DNA of 64,000 nucleotides from Artocarpus heterophyllus (GCA_025403435.1 CM046345.1:2046001-2110000); one strand, 5' to 3'; positions 35,239 to 47,541 are shown, counted from the first letter of the stretch. A program made the numbers and translations. Notes: a model not told the origin generated them from the letters alone.

Positions 35239-35938
35239 AATAAGGGTTATTTTTATCATAATTTAATTTTATAGTTATTTTTATAACCAAAATTATCAAA
35301 AAACCTATAACTTTATAATCACTTGTCAATTTTCTAATAAAATTCTAACAAAATGATTATTTTTGCTAACAATTTAAACTTTAAGGTATTAGATGTTACG
35401 TTTTAAAGTTCAGGGAGTAAAATGTTACAAATGCTATACTTCAAGCGGAATTTTTGTAAACATTCCTTAACTTTAAAGACAGAATTGAACAGATAGGGTA
35501 TTTTAATTGGTTTTATATAGATCATGGATTTTTTTGATCGGTTTTATAAAATCAACGACAAAATAAATTACGGTATATATATCAAGGGCATTTATGAAAA
35601 TAATCTTAAAATAAAATAAAAGATAAGCGAGACTATTATCCTCTGGCCCTATACAAGTTTCAAAAGACACAGTGAGAACACTCGTTAAATTTTCTCGAAG
35701 CTAAATGGCAAATATACAGTGCGATCTCCGCTTTGCATTATTGGAAAACGCCAAAAGGGGTGGGACATTCTATTTGGAAAGCGCGTGAAAAGCTTTAATT
35801 AGAGAGAATACAGAGATTGACCAAGACCACTGGGCTTTGAGAAAACAACAATCAGTATTCTCTTCCCTTCACAAGTTGTTTCCTAAAAAAAACACTTCTC
35901 TGGTTTTACTGATCTTTTGATTTCTTCAAATCCCAACT
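35239..35938 (+). promoter_or_regulatory. Promoter and 5' leader region of NLR copy A
   Basis: This is 700 bp between the copia 3 target duplication and the NLR ATG, nearly identical to 52577-53280. A W-box core TTGACC lies at 35817-35822, in a purine-rich leader with AAAAGCTTTAATTAGAGAG nearby. W-boxes are WRKY-factor sites common in defence gene promoters. A single core can occur by chance. No confident TATA box was chosen. Confidence 0.5.
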
Positions 35939-38900
35939 ATGGCTGAAATCGTAAGTTCAGCTTTTCTGTCTGCCTTTCTGCAGTCCTTGTTTGATCGGCT
36001 GGACTATCAAGCGATCAAGAACTTGTTCCAGTGAAAGAAACTCATTGAGAAGCAGCTGCAGGACCTAAAAATCTTGCTGTTGTCAGCTGATAAGTTGCTT
36101 GATTTTGCTGAGATGAGGCAGATCGAAGATCCGAAGGTAAAGAGGTGGCTTGACGAGCTTAAAGAAGTCGTTTATGTCGCAGACGAGCTGATGGATAAGG
36201 TCAACAACGAAGCTTTGCGACGCGAGGTGGAAGGTGAATCAGTTAGCAGCATGAGTAAGGTACTATCAAAACTCATTCCATCTTCCTTCAACGCATTTGA
36301 AAATTCTGTAAGATCTGAGTTGGAGGAGATCCTTCATAAGTTAAAGTTTCTTATGGAGCAAAGAGGTGCTCTTGGCTTAAAAGAAAGTCGCGAGAAGAAA
36401 CACTTTCATAGGTTACCTGCTCCCTTGGTGGAGGAGTCTGATGTTTATGGGAGAGACTCTGTTAAAGAAGCCATTGTTGAGTCATTGCTATTGGATGATC
36501 ATGCCCGTGGCAATAATATTTCTGTGATTCCCATTGTTGGGATTGGTGGCATTGGAAAAACTACTCTTGCTCAGCTCGTTTATGATGATCGCAGAGTTAA
36601 AGAACATTTTAACGAGCGTAGAGTTTGGGTTACTGTATCGACTGATTTTGATCTTTTCCGAATTACAAAAACAATTTTTGAGAATGTCACTTCTCAAAGT
36701 TGTGGCATTCAGGACATACAAGAAGTTCGTTTTCTACTGAAGGAGGCATTGGCAAGAAAGAAATTTCTTATTGTTCTCGATGATGTTAGGAGCGAGAACT
36801 ACGAAGAATGGGATGTTTTAAGAAGTTCATTCGTATCTGGCTTGTGTGGAAGTAAGATAATTGTGACCACACGGAGCACAACTGTTGCATCAATCATGGC
36901 CACTCAAGAGTCTCATTGCCTATCAGAACTATCCGAGGAAGATTGTTGGCGTTTGTTTACAAAGCATGCTTTCAAGATGGATGAGAACTTGGAAGAATAT
37001 TCGGATTTACAAGAAATTGGTAAGGAAATTGTTAAAAAGTGCAAGGGTCATCCTTTGGCAATAAAGTCACTTGGGGGTGTCTTGCGTTCTGAACGAAATC
37101 TTAGAAAATGGAAAGAGATACTAAAAAGCAACATGTGGGAGTCGAATATGAGTAGCAGCGTTCTTCCAGCTCTTTGGTTAAGCTATTATTACCTACCTCC
37201 GTACTTAAAACGATGCTTTGCCTATTGCTCGGTATTTCCAAAAGACTACTATTTTAAAAGAGAAGAAATGATTTTGTTGTGGATGGCTGAAGGTTTTCTG
37301 CAACATGATGCGACAAGAAAAAGAGTAGAAGATGTTGGGGAGCAGTACTTTGAGGATCTCATATCTAGGTCACTATTACAAAGATCAAAGCTAGAGTATG
37401 ATTCAAGTTTCGTTATACATGATCTTGTTCATGATCTAGCTATGAATGTATCAGGTGAATTTTGTTGTCATTCAGACGATGATAAGGTTTTACACGGTGT
37501 TCAAGGTAAGACTCGTCATTTTTCATGCAACTTGGCAATGGATGACTTGCAGAAATTTGAAGGTCTATCTAAAGCCAAGCGTTTGCACACTTTCATCCAA
37601 TTTGAAGAAATTAAATTGAGGGAGCCTATATCTTACTTGGAGCTTCTAACGACACTTGGGTGCTTAAGAGTGTTATCCATAGATGGGACTTATATAAAGG
37701 AGTTGCCTAGTTCAATTGGCAATTTGAAGAATCTAAGGTATTTGAAGTTTTCTTGGTCCAAAATTGTCACGCTTCCTGATTCAATTTGCACTTTGTACAA
37801 TTTAGAGACGTTGATCCTATGGCATTGCCAAAATCTTGAGAAGTTGCCAATCGATATTGGGCGGCTAGTCAACTTGCGTCATCTATGCATTGGGGGATGC
37901 TCGAAACTGAGATCCATATGTTGGCCTGAGGAAAATTTGGATCAGTTTCCAGGTTCAATCTGCAATTTGAAGCAACTGAATTATTTGCACATATCAAATT
38001 GCACGAACTTTGCTCGGTTGCCAACCAATATGAGTAGCCTAACCAACTTGCGTCATCTTGACACTAGTTATTCACGATTGGAAGAGATGCCCCTACATTT
38101 TTGCAACTTGAAAGACTTGGAAACATTGAGTGATTTTGTTTTGAACAAAAATGGCGGTTCCAACATTAAAGAATTAGGAGGGCTCCAGCAGTTGCGTGGA
38201 AGACTTCGAATTTCAGGGCTTCAAAATGTCAATGACGTTGAAGATGCTGCAAAGGCCAATCTGAAGGATAAGAAGAACCTAAATGAACTAGCATTGAAAT
38301 GGGAGGGTCACACTGATGATTCAATACACGAGAGAGATCTACTTCAAGCACTCCATCCACCAACAAATTTGAGGGGAATTACTATCTCTGGATATGGGGG
38401 TACAAGTTTTCCACCTTGGGTAGGAAATGTTGCGTTCTCAAAAGTAGTTTCGGTGGTACTGAGCCACTGTCAAAATTGTTACTTTATGCCGCCACTTGGC
38501 AAGCTACCCTTTCTTAGGGACCTTCGCATTTACAACTTTCATGCGTTGGAGACAATAAGTGGTGAGTTTTATGGTTGTGATTCACCATTCAGATCGTTAG
38601 AAAAGTTGAGTTTCCTCAACATTCCAGAGTGGAGCAAATGGTCATTTATTGAAGGTAGCAAAGATGGAGCTTTTCCTCGTCTCAAGAAGCTTCACTTGAT
38701 TAATTGCCCAAAGCTTTCGGGGGAGCTACCCATTACTAGCCATACAATAGAAACTCTCAACATCGAAAAATGTGGCAAAATAGAGTTTCTTGAGAACAAT
38801 GCTTTTTCTTCGCTCAGAAATTTGACAATAAAAAGCATTCAATCTCTAAAGTTTTTTCCACTAGAGAACGCTCCAAAACTTAACGTGCTTAGTTTGGAAG

Positions 38901-39700
38901 ATTGCGAGAGTTCTGAATCCCCTCTGTTTCTGAAAGAATCTTTCCCTGCACTCCACTCTCTCCATGGCATGTATCTAACGGGTTGGCCAAAGCTTGTATC
39001 ATTTCCAAAAGTAGGTTTCCCTGCCCTTAACATGAAAGTGCTTGAGATCTCAAGATGCGAGAATTTGAAGTCATTGCCCGAACAGATAAACACGCTTCTT
39101 CCATCTCTTGAGAGTCTCTATGTCCGTGATTGTACAAAAATAAAATCATTTCCTGCAGGGGGATTGCCCCCAAATCTGAAACATCTTGAAATAAAGGGAT
39201 GCCGTGAGCTCTTCTCAACATGTGCGCATTGGGATCTGCGAGGACTCATGTCTCTTGAATCATTGACCGTCAGTGGTTGTGAAGACGTGCTGGACTCATT
39301 TCCTCCAGAAGGGCTGCTTCCGACCTCGGTGACTTCTTTCACCATTGGGAATTTTCCACACCTTAAAGCCCTGAACAGCAACGCCTTTCAATGCCTCGCT
39401 AGACTTTCAATTTATTCCTGCCCTGAGCTCCTGTGCTTGCCAGAAGAAAGCTTACTCAATTCTCTTAAATTTTTGTACATATTTGAATGTCCTTTGCTGG
39501 AAAAGCGGTACCAAATATGTAAAGGGGAGGGTTGGTCCAAGATTTCTCACGTCCCTTTTGTGCATATTGATGGCAGGACGACAAGGTGGACACTCTACAC
39601 ATTCCTTACCACCCTAATTCTTCAATTTTATCCAGTCACTTACTTTCTTTTTCAGCACTCTCTGATGGACCCTGCATATTTAAATAATCTTCATGCTTAA
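35939..39700 (+). pseudogene. RGA-type CC-NB-LRR disease resistance gene, copy A, premature stop at codon 32
   Basis: NLRs are cytoplasmic immune receptors for pathogen effectors. The ATG at 35939 opens an Rx-N coiled-coil domain (MAEIVSSAFLSAFLQSLFDR). TGA at 36032-36034 then replaces the Gly-32 codon GGA of copy B. After it the frame is open to 39700, for 1,253 codons counting the stop position. Motifs in full numbering are EDVID-like VYVADELMD (78-86), P-loop GIGGIGKTT (201-209), kinase-2 LIVLDDVRS with Arg-284 in place of the usual Trp, RNBS-B GSKIIVTTRS (304-313), GLPL as GHPLA (370-374), RNBS-D CFAYCSVFP (426-434) and MHD as IHD (493-495). Leucine-rich repeats run from about 550 to the end. 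The first ATG after the stop is codon 59 (36113). Restart there would lose the first third of the coiled coil. The coding region is a single exon. Probably non-functional. Confidence 0.93.
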
Positions 39701-39945
39701 TTTTTGTTGATTATTTAATCATTCCTTTTCAAACTTTATGTCGCTGCTTATCAATACATACATATATATAGTTATAGTTATATTTTACTCTTCAGATTTT
39801 TCGGGGATGTGTATCCCTCCCTCTCTCTTTTTTCTCTGCTTTTCACTTGTAGTTTATTCCGTTCTTGCAGTGATTCCGAATAGGATACTTGGTGATCAAT
39901 GTATTACACAAGGAAGTTTCTTTGCACAACAGAGAAAATAGTGCG
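39701..39945 (+). other. 3' flank of NLR copy A, first repeat of the tail unit
   Basis: A pyrimidine tract ending CTCTTCAG near 39795 and another ending TTCTTGCAG near 39870 look like 3' splice sites. These suggest 3'-UTR introns, as seen in many plant NLR genes. The same pattern recurs, more decayed, near 41325 and 41935. Copy B has the equivalent at 56961-57220. Confidence 0.45.
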
Positions 39946-40189
39946 GAGAAATATGCAGGCGCATTGCACAAAACGTCATGAAGAATGTAATTCCACTACA
40001 TTACACAGTTTTTGTTTCACGTGTGATAACAATCTCTTTCTTGTAATTCTATTCATTGACATCATAACCATGTTGTTCCTAAGCTATGCTATGATTTTTT
40101 ATTGTTATTTTTATTTTTGCTGAACTTTGCTATAATCACCCAGTTTATATAGAAGGCTTGTAACTTTGTTTAGCACTTTTGTATCTTAT

Positions 40190-40440
40190 TGAGTGCAAGA
40201 CCTGAGAGAGAAATTCTTGGAAAATTTCTGGGATCGTATCGTGGCTCTGGAGACGGTTTGTTTCCTGAGAAAGAGTGAGAAACTGAGCGAATGTGATTTT
40301 GCTTTAAGATTGAGAGCGTAAAGCTTTTGAATAGTAGATTGGACTAGGGCGTTAAATCCCTGCCTTGGATGGAGGATTGGTTTATCAATCCGAACCAAGT
40401 AATCTCTTGCACTTTACTTGTAATTCTTTCAATTTCTTCT
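40190..40440 (+). repeat. LTR-derived (R-U5-like) fragment downstream of NLR A
   Basis: The phrase CCTTGGATGGAGGATTGG followed by CGAACCAAGTAATCTCTTG resembles the R-U5 part of plant copia LTRs (a 'gtggatgtag...gaaccacg' style block). It recurs at 57460-57715. An 83-codon ORF that begins here (40369-40620) is open in both copies, but it starts inside this non-coding-like block and matches no family I know. Confidence 0.4.
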
Positions 40441-41204
40441 ACTTTTCTTTGTTCGGTTTTCCAATCTCTTTGTTTGACATGTTCTGCAGGACCAAAACCT
40501 CGTAGATCATATAGCTTCGACATAAAGAGTATAGATTTAAAGGTGACGAGGGGCTTTTTCTTAATTTCGTGCTATGTAGGAGGCACTTTATTCGGTATTA
40601 ACATGTGTGACGGTGCTTAAGCAATGTTATCTTACTAGAATCTTAGCCACTGAAACAAATGTATTCCTAATCTAAATAAAGATGTGCTCCATCATATTTA
40701 AACTGATGGGAAAGAATGTTCTGTAATCCAATGCCTTTTGCATTATCTAATATTGAATTTTCAATGGGAATGTTCTTTTTCATTATTTGAGTCCCTTTTT
40801 TTGTTCTTTTTTCTGTTGAAATGCACCAAAAATAGCATGAGATTATCCTCAACTCTTGCTCTCTCTAAGGTCCATGTCAAGATCCAACACCGACGATATA
40901 TAGGATTATGTCTGCAATTTTTGTGGACTTATCTTTCATTGTGAATACATATTTTGGTTGTCATTGCACGACATTGACACAATACTAATACTATCTCCTA
41001 GCGCCAAGCTCTCTTCTCACCTATATATCCGGCAATAGCATGAATAAGATCTTGCAATATACTCTTACATGGATTGATGAGAGGGACCGGGGGGTTTTTT
41101 TTTTTTTTTTGGGGAGGGGGGGTGTGGTTGCTGCGGCTGGCTTGGAGGGACAAGTGTATTATATAGGCCACATTATTGATAAGCTGATAATTTGCAATTT
41201 TTCC

Positions 41205-41425
41205 CCATTTTGACCTGCATTTTTAATAGTTGTCACTTAATTTTAGTTGATCTTTCAATCGTTTATAATTCCAAACTTTTTCTTTAATCCATACATTTTT
41301 TTTTCTTTTACTCTTCAGATTTATCAGGGATATCTCACTTCTTTCTCTGCTGTATTCCATTTTGGTTATGAATCGAATACTTTGTCGGGATAGTAAAATG
41401 TGAAAGCATAGTTGTAGCCTCAGAA
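41205..41425 (+). repeat. NLR tail repeat, second copy (decayed)
   Basis: It matches 39660-39900 and 41815-42010 through ATCTTTCAATC, CTTTTACTCTTCAGATTT and GTATTCCATT...AATCGAATAC. It has no coding sequence. It is one of three degenerate copies of the NLR 3' flank. Confidence 0.65.
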
Positions 41426-41604
41426 ATGTTTGTCCAATGCAAGCACTTTAATTTGCTCAACAGAGCCAACAACAAAGAAAACGTCATGAAAAGGTAACTG
41501 CCCTTACACATCTACTTCCCTGTGGTACTCTCTTTCTTGTTGCCTTGAACTTGGCATGATTTTTTTTTTTTTTTCTGAAATTTGAACCAAGTGTGATTTC
41601 TTGT

Positions 41605-42090
41605 TTGCCAGAAGAAAGCTTGTTCCAGTCTCTTAGAAAGGTTGTAGATATGTGAATCTCCTTTGCTGGAACATCGGTACCGAAGATATGAAGGGAAGGG
41701 TTAGCTCAAAATTTCTCGCATCCCTATTGTATCAACTGGTTGAGCATTCTACACTTTTATATTTATCCTAATCGTTTGATTTTCTCTGGCCACTCGTTTC
41801 TTTTCCGCATTCTCATATTGACGTGCATTTTTATTAATCTTCATGCTTAATTCCTCATCTTTCAATCATTCATTACCAAACTTTTGTTGCATATCCATAC
41901 TTTTTTTTTCTTTTTTACTTTTGTTCTTCAGATTTATCAGCTATCTCGCTTATTTCTCTGTTATTCACTTGTAGTATATTCCATTCCTGCAGCGATTACG
42001 AATCAAATACTCAGTGACCAATATGTTTCACAAGGCACCTGGTTTGTGGGGATAATAAAAAGCAAAGACAGAAATAGAGCGTCGAGAAAA
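41605..42090 (+). pseudogene. Fossil NLR C-terminus plus 3' flank (third tail copy)
   Basis: 41605-41755 aligns with the last LRR and C-terminus of the NLR (39435-39600). GCCAGAAGAAAGCTT, CCTTTGCTGGAA and ATATGAAGGGAAGGGTT are matched, but stops break the frame. It continues into a 3' flank copy (TTGTTCTTCAGATTTATCAG, GTAGTATATTCCATTCCTGC) matching 39700-39945. It marks an older NLR, or an older tandem event, at this site. It is present in copy B at 58907-59410. Confidence 0.75.
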
Positions 42091-42235
42091 GTTTATCCAA
42101 TGCAAGCACTTTACGCAACGGAGACAACAACAAAGAAAACATAATGAAGAAGGTAATTCCCCTGCATTACACAGCACATCTATTTCCCATGTGGTTTTCT
42201 CTTTCTTGTCCCTTGAACTACTTGTGATTTTCTTC

Positions 42236-42270
42236 ATTTCTTTCTTTCTTTCTTTCTTTCTTTCTTTTTC
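42236..42270. repeat. (TTTC)n microsatellite, copy A
   Basis: About eight TTTC units. The copy B counterpart near 59540-59566 is two units or so shorter, a length difference since duplication. Confidence 0.9.
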
Positions 42271-42679
42271 TTGAAATTGAACTGGGTATGATTTCTATTT
42301 GCAGTCATTGCAACTATAACCATGTTATTGTTACGCTATGAATACTTGTTTATTGTTTCTCTGTGACCTTCATTTGCACAATTAAACTGTTATTTGAGAT
42401 CTAAACTCTTTCCATTGGCGCATATTCATCTTTTTTATAGTTTGCTCCTTTTTTTTCCGTTTCTTTAAGGATGCAGATTTACAGTAACGTTCCATTTAAA
42501 CTATTTCTATTTAGCTTTCAATTGTTTGAGTTCCATTTTTTGCATATCTTTCTTATAGAATGTTCTTTTTCATTGTTTGTGTTAAGACAAGTGGCTGTTA
42601 CTTTGGTGCCTAGCTGGACCGATATTATGAGGTGGATTAAGTTATTGGAGCTGAACCAATAAGAACGTTACTCACATGT

Positions 42680-42710
42680 CAAGGGTTAAATTAAGTCTTG
42701 TTAACTTTAG

Positions 42711-42746
<36 letters not shown>

Positions 42747-43015
42747 ATACGTAAGGGGTTGAGAAGAAAAAAATGAGGTAATATTCTGTTGTAGATGTGA
42801 AGTAGAGTTTGAGAGAAATTTTTATAACATAGAGAGGTTGGGGTTGGGGATTGGAATTGAAAGACTGTATTGATCTTTTGTAACTCATACTCAGCGTAGT
42901 GAATTTGGAAGAGAAGACTGTCTTCCCGTGGATGTAGATCATTTCGATCGAACCACGTAAAAACTCGCGTGTTTGATTTCTGTTTGTGTTTGTTCTTGAA
43001 GTGTGCTTAGATTGG
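42680..43015 (+). repeat. LTR-derived fragment with (TA)n tract, copy A
   Basis: A (TA)n run at 42712-42744 is followed by a GAGAAAT...GTATTGATCTTTTGTAAC stretch. A copia U5-like block, CCCGTGGATGTAG...CGAACCACGTAAAAACTCG, then ends near 42970. This is the normal arrangement of transcript start to U5 in copia LTRs. Edges and target duplication were not identifiable. The copy B counterpart is 59975-60290. Confidence 0.45.
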
Positions 43016-43338
43016 TTGAGTGAGTTGTTGTGTTGAAACTTGAAAGTCTGGTTTGGTTGTTTTTTTTATTATTATTATTTTTTTAATTTAAACATCTACG
43101 GTTGAATCCTTTTTTTCTGTTGAAAAGCACCAAAAATAACATGAGATCATACTCAAATCTTTATCACCTTTTGTATTGGACAATAGCATGTGTAAGATCA
43201 TGTGAATACTTGTACATGATTGATAAGCTAATACTTTGTAAATTTTTTTCTTTTGGATATAACTTGTTTATAATGTGTTTCTGGTCCTTTGTTTTTCATC
43301 AAATTACAACGAGATCAATCTAACACAGGGGATATAGA

Positions 43339-44100
43339 ACGGAAAACGACAAAACCCACAAAAACAACATTAATATTTATACAATTATATTCCAATAATG
43401 GCATGTGTAAGATCATTTGAAATTAATAAACAACGATATGGCATCAATTAAAAAGGGCATTAAATGGACACATATGTCATCAAAAGAAAACTTACAAAAC
43501 CCAGAAAAACGACATTCTAAATATTAAAATGACAAAAAGTTGAAAAAAAAAAACAATTAGGAAATCATGGGCTAAAAAACAGCATATAAAAGAAAGAATA
43601 ACTTGGATTGTACGGTGACAAAAATGAACAAAAAAAAAAGCCAAATGACGTAATTCTTACCCTTATTTATCGTGTATTAGCTTAAAAACGACAAGACATT
43701 GTGAAAAGACATTCATGTTAAAAGTCGAGAACGACATCATACTAAAATGAACAAAAAAAAGCCAAAATGACGTAATGCTTATCCTTATTTATCGAGAATT
43801 AGCTCAAAAACGACAAGACATTAAGAAACGACATGATCAACCATAGGACATCAAATAGAAACAACAAAATCTTTAAAGTTAAAAAGTATGTGCATTAGCT
43901 CAAAAACGACAAGACAAAGAAACGACATCATCAGCCCTAGGACATCAAATAGAAACGGCAAAATCTTTCAAGACAGGTTATAATTGATTTCCATTATTTG
44001 GAAAAAGTCGAGAAAAAACAAATGCAAAAGCATAATCAAGCGTGGGATATCAAATACGAATCGCAAAATCGTTAAAAGGAGATCATTCATGCACTTATTT
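43339..44100. repeat. ACGAC-rich repeat block 1, copy A
   Basis: Many AAACGACA(A/T) motifs recur within imperfect units of roughly 80-150 bp. Recurring phrases are GCTCAAAAACGACAAGACA, GAAACGACATCATCA, GGACATCAAATAGAAAC and GCCAAAATGACGTAAT. The array looks like degenerate tandem or subterminal repeats. No gene. The counterpart is 60595-61390. Confidence 0.75.
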
Positions 44101-44119
44101 TTATTATCTGGAAAAGTCG

Positions 44120-44500
44120 AAAAAATATGCGAAAATAACCGTCCAATCGGCACAGCACCAGCCCGTCGTTCTGCCACCGTCTCCAGATTAAGGCCCGAGT
44201 GAGCCAGGCCTTAGGGAAATTCACACGGCCCAAATCTCGCCCTGGAACGGGCGGGCCTTCGAAGAGGCACACCGAATTCCAGTGAAGCTGGCTGACCCAA
44301 GGTCCCTTACCCTTGTGTCTTAGGCCCATGTTGCTGAGCCCAAGGGACGCAACGGCTTGGTACTAACTCATAAACAGCTTTCTTTTTTGTTAGCTAACGA
44401 TGTGGGACGCTGCTTATCATTTTCCATTGCGTTTCCTTTAGCCCGAGCAGGAGGAGCTCATAATTAGCGCTTTAAAGTGCAAGTTGAGGAAAGAAATATG
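44120..44500. repeat. GC-rich R-family block, copy A
   Basis: It shares GGAACGGGCGGGCC, TTGCTGAGCC, CTAACTCATAAACAGC, GATGTGGGAC and AGCGCTTTAAA with copy B (61415-61790), and more distantly with 14130-14560. Its base composition stands out against the AT-rich flanks. Relative to copy B, about 330 bp are missing at 44519. Confidence 0.7.
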
Positions 44501-45545
44501 CGTTTTTGAAAACCATGTCCAGATGAGAGAGCTTTTCCACCACCACCTCGTGTCCCACTCAAAAGCTAATCACACCCACGCCCAAATAGTATCCCTATAC
44601 TCGTTCTAGTAGGAGTAAATATATGTAGATAAAAATATCTACCAATAATCTCTTGTTTTCTTTTATCAAATGAAGAAATATCGAATATATCAATTTTTAA
44701 TTTTATAAGTAATTACTTTAAAACTTTTTAAAAACAATTTTTTTATTTAACAAAAGAAATTGCAATTTTGTTAAAAGGTTCATTTATACAGGCACAATTA
44801 GGCGGATTGCTTGTTTTCGTCACACCTTTTCACTTAATGGTCAAACTTTTTTTTTTTTTAAATTAAAAGGCCATTTTTCATTGAGTTGATAGTGCTCAAT
44901 TACTAATATACTGATAGTTTAAAAAATAGTCTATCACTGTTTTATGACTAGTCTAATATTAATCCACCAAAATGGCATGTCACAAATAGACTGGTAACTT
45001 ATTGAGTAATACTTATTATTCAGTGATATCGTCTATTAATGATAAATCATCAAGTTAATCAATCATAAATCACCAAATTAATTAATAATAAACTACAAAA
45101 TTAATCTATTGATAATTTATCTGTGATGTTTAGGAGTGTAATTCTAATCACACAATTTCAAAGGCAAATTCTAAAAACAATCATTTTTCTAATTCAAGAA
45201 AATAAAAAAGATTAGCATTTGATTGGCGATTGCTCAATGGAAATGAAAAAAAAAAAAAAAAAACCTAAGTGAAACAGAAATGGATGAACAAAACGAAGAT
45301 TAAAGTCCAGAGAGGACCCAAACCAAAACCCATGTCATACTTTGGACTCGTAAGTCATAGAGAGGGAAGAGGGAGAGAGAGTTGGTGGTTGAAGATTACT
45401 AGATTCTGAAAAGCATCGAACATCTTGAACCTCGCCTCAACGATAAGAAAAAAATCCTCTCCATTTCTCCCTCACACGGCCAACACCAATCATTCCCCAT
45501 TGCTATTTAATGTTAGTCTTTCTTGAGCAATGTTTCTCCTTGTTT
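44501..45545. other. Non-coding AT-rich stretch, copy A
   Basis: Collinear with 62140-63300 of copy B. It contains AT-rich sequence with repeated CACCAAATTAATTAATAA-type phrases and an A run near 45247. No gene or RNA was recognised. Confidence 0.5.
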
Positions 45546-45549
45546 GTTC

Positions 45550-46080
45550 TCCTACTAGATGAAACGACGAGAGATGTATTGTCCTCAAATAAAAACGACA
45601 TAAACCTATGACATATGACAACAAAAGGAAAACGACAAAAGCCTACAATAACAATATTAATCTTTGGACAACGACAATAAAAGAAGAAAGAAATCTCAGC
45701 TACGAAAGAACACCTTGAAAAAAAAAATTAATAACAACAACAATGTCCGTAACGCACAGCACTCAGGAAAGCGACAAAAATATGCCAAAATTCTACTGCT
45801 TTGTCCTCAATTAGATGAGAAAACGACAAGAAGACTATGAAACGACATCCACACCATAGGAGCCAAGAAATATTGACATAAAATAAATAACGACTGCAGT
45901 TGTAGAAACGACATCAACCCAGTAAATATAACACCAAATAGAAATCGCACACCCTACGGAAGGGACAAAAATTTTCACCTTAAAAAAGCTACATCCGGAA
46001 AAAACGAGAGCAACTTCAAAATGACAAAAATATGCAAACAACATGACTTGAATACATAAAACTTAAAAACACAGAGAGTT
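45550..46080. repeat. ACGAC-rich repeat block 2, copy A
   Basis: AACGACA, GCGACAAAAATATGCC and GAAACGACATCCAC motifs recur at short intervals. It is nearly identical to 63305-63835, and part of it (45825-45960) also matches 22205-22340 beside SPK1. Non-coding. Confidence 0.75.
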
Positions 46081-46714
46081 TTTATTACGACAAAATCCCC
46101 AAAAAAAAGTTACAAATACTGTAGAGCTTGGCACTGTGAGTTTTTTTTAATGAAAATCTTTTAAATTTGTGTCAATTGTTTTAGCTTAACGTATAAGTTA
46201 TCGTGGATAGAATTTGATATTTCCAGAACGCTGAACACTGTTTTACAGAAACTGGCTTACCAAATTACACTTGACATATAGGAAGTAACAATTCTTCAAT
46301 GACAATTGAATTAGGTAATCCATTTTTTGTAATATATTTTATAATGATTTCTGAATAAAAGTTAATTATCTGTGAACTGTGCAGAATATTGTTCCATAAC
46401 CAAATCACAGAATATTATCTGAAAAAAATATAATTGAGATGGCCCAAGAAATTAGGTCCAAGTTTCATAACTCAAATGACGTTTCACATGGGGAACATAG
46501 ATTTTTAGAGCTTGTTATAAGTATGGGAATTGAGAATTAGCAACAAAAGGAACTTTTTTGTTAAGATGATGCCAGTTTGTTGCATGAATTTATTGGAACT
46601 GAAACAACCATGAAAAGAATTTAGTAAAATTTCAGGGTTAGATATCCCTCAGATAAGATTTTGACTCACGTTATTTTCATAAAAACTTTAACTTAAATTT
46701 TTATTTGGAGGAAC

Positions 46715-47541
46715 TTCAACCGAAAGTTGCGCATTCTATTTTCTTATAAACACCGTCTTGTCATGTTTTTTGTCAATGGGGGACTAAAAGATGATTTCAT
46801 TGCCATTCCTTTGCGCCTGAGAATGAGTTCTGATTTTAGTGCTCCAAAAGGTGCAAATTTCCTTGTGAAATACGTATTCTTAAAACCACGTTATAAAACT
46901 TGTTTTTACTTCGTTTCATAGAGAGTGTTCATTTTCTTGTAAAAACTGTTGTAGTTGGAAACTTTTGTTGCTGAATTAGGCATCAAGAAATGGTAACAAA
47001 GGGGCATATTTTTTGGTTGAGACTTTGCTCATAGATTAGATGATCATACTGGTTTTTGGGCTGAAAGATAATACTAATAATAATGAATTGTTGCATGAGA
47101 TTTGCAACTTCCTATTCGAATTGAAATAACTACAAAAAGAATTAGGTAAAGACTTATCACCACTCGTATAAATGAAAATGGCTAAAGTATATAAGAAGAA
47201 CAAATGCTACTTACATATATCCCTTAAAACATTGTATAAGTCTTTACTTTGTCGGTTGTATATAAATGTGAATATGGTCGACGTGGTTCTGCCTAAATGT
47301 TCTGCTACGTTTCTTTCAACTTACAAGTTAAGGAGATAAAATCTGGGCACTCATTGGCAAAAATGATGAATAATAATAAGATTAATATAGTGGTTGATGG
47401 GTTTGCTACTTTGGTTGTCCATCTTCTAGTAGTTTTGTTTATTGTCAATTCTGTTTTTCCACAGCTTAGATCAGGTCATTAGACACCAAACATATAACCT
47501 AGCCCTTATTCAAAATCTCATCATGGTTTGCTATGGCTAGC
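46715..47541. repeat. Repeat R3, copy related to R1
   Basis: It aligns by eye with 14480-15291 (shared TTCATAGAGAGTGTTCATT, GAATTAGGCAT, TTTTTCCACAGCTTAG, CAAAATCTCATCATGG). It is cut at 47545 by an LTR that starts TGTAACACCC, about ten bases from the equivalent position where copia 2 entered R1. Confidence 0.75.

Larger units (their letters stand above)
34749..46258. repeat. Tandem segmental duplication, copy A (part matching copy B in window)
   Basis: From AACAGAGACC at 34749 onward the sequence is collinear with 52098-64000, including LTR piece, MITE, promoter, NLR, 3' repeats and ACGAC blocks. The offset grows from 17,349 to about 17,742 through small indels. Position 46258 matches the right edge of the window. 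Copy A itself continues to at least 47541. Confidence 0.95.

Noticed and set aside
36074..39700. ORF beginning at 36074 as the true NLR start
   Set aside because: The first codon there is TTG. Comparison with copy B shows the real ATG is at 35939 and the frame is cut by TGA at codon 32. The first downstream ATG is at 36113.
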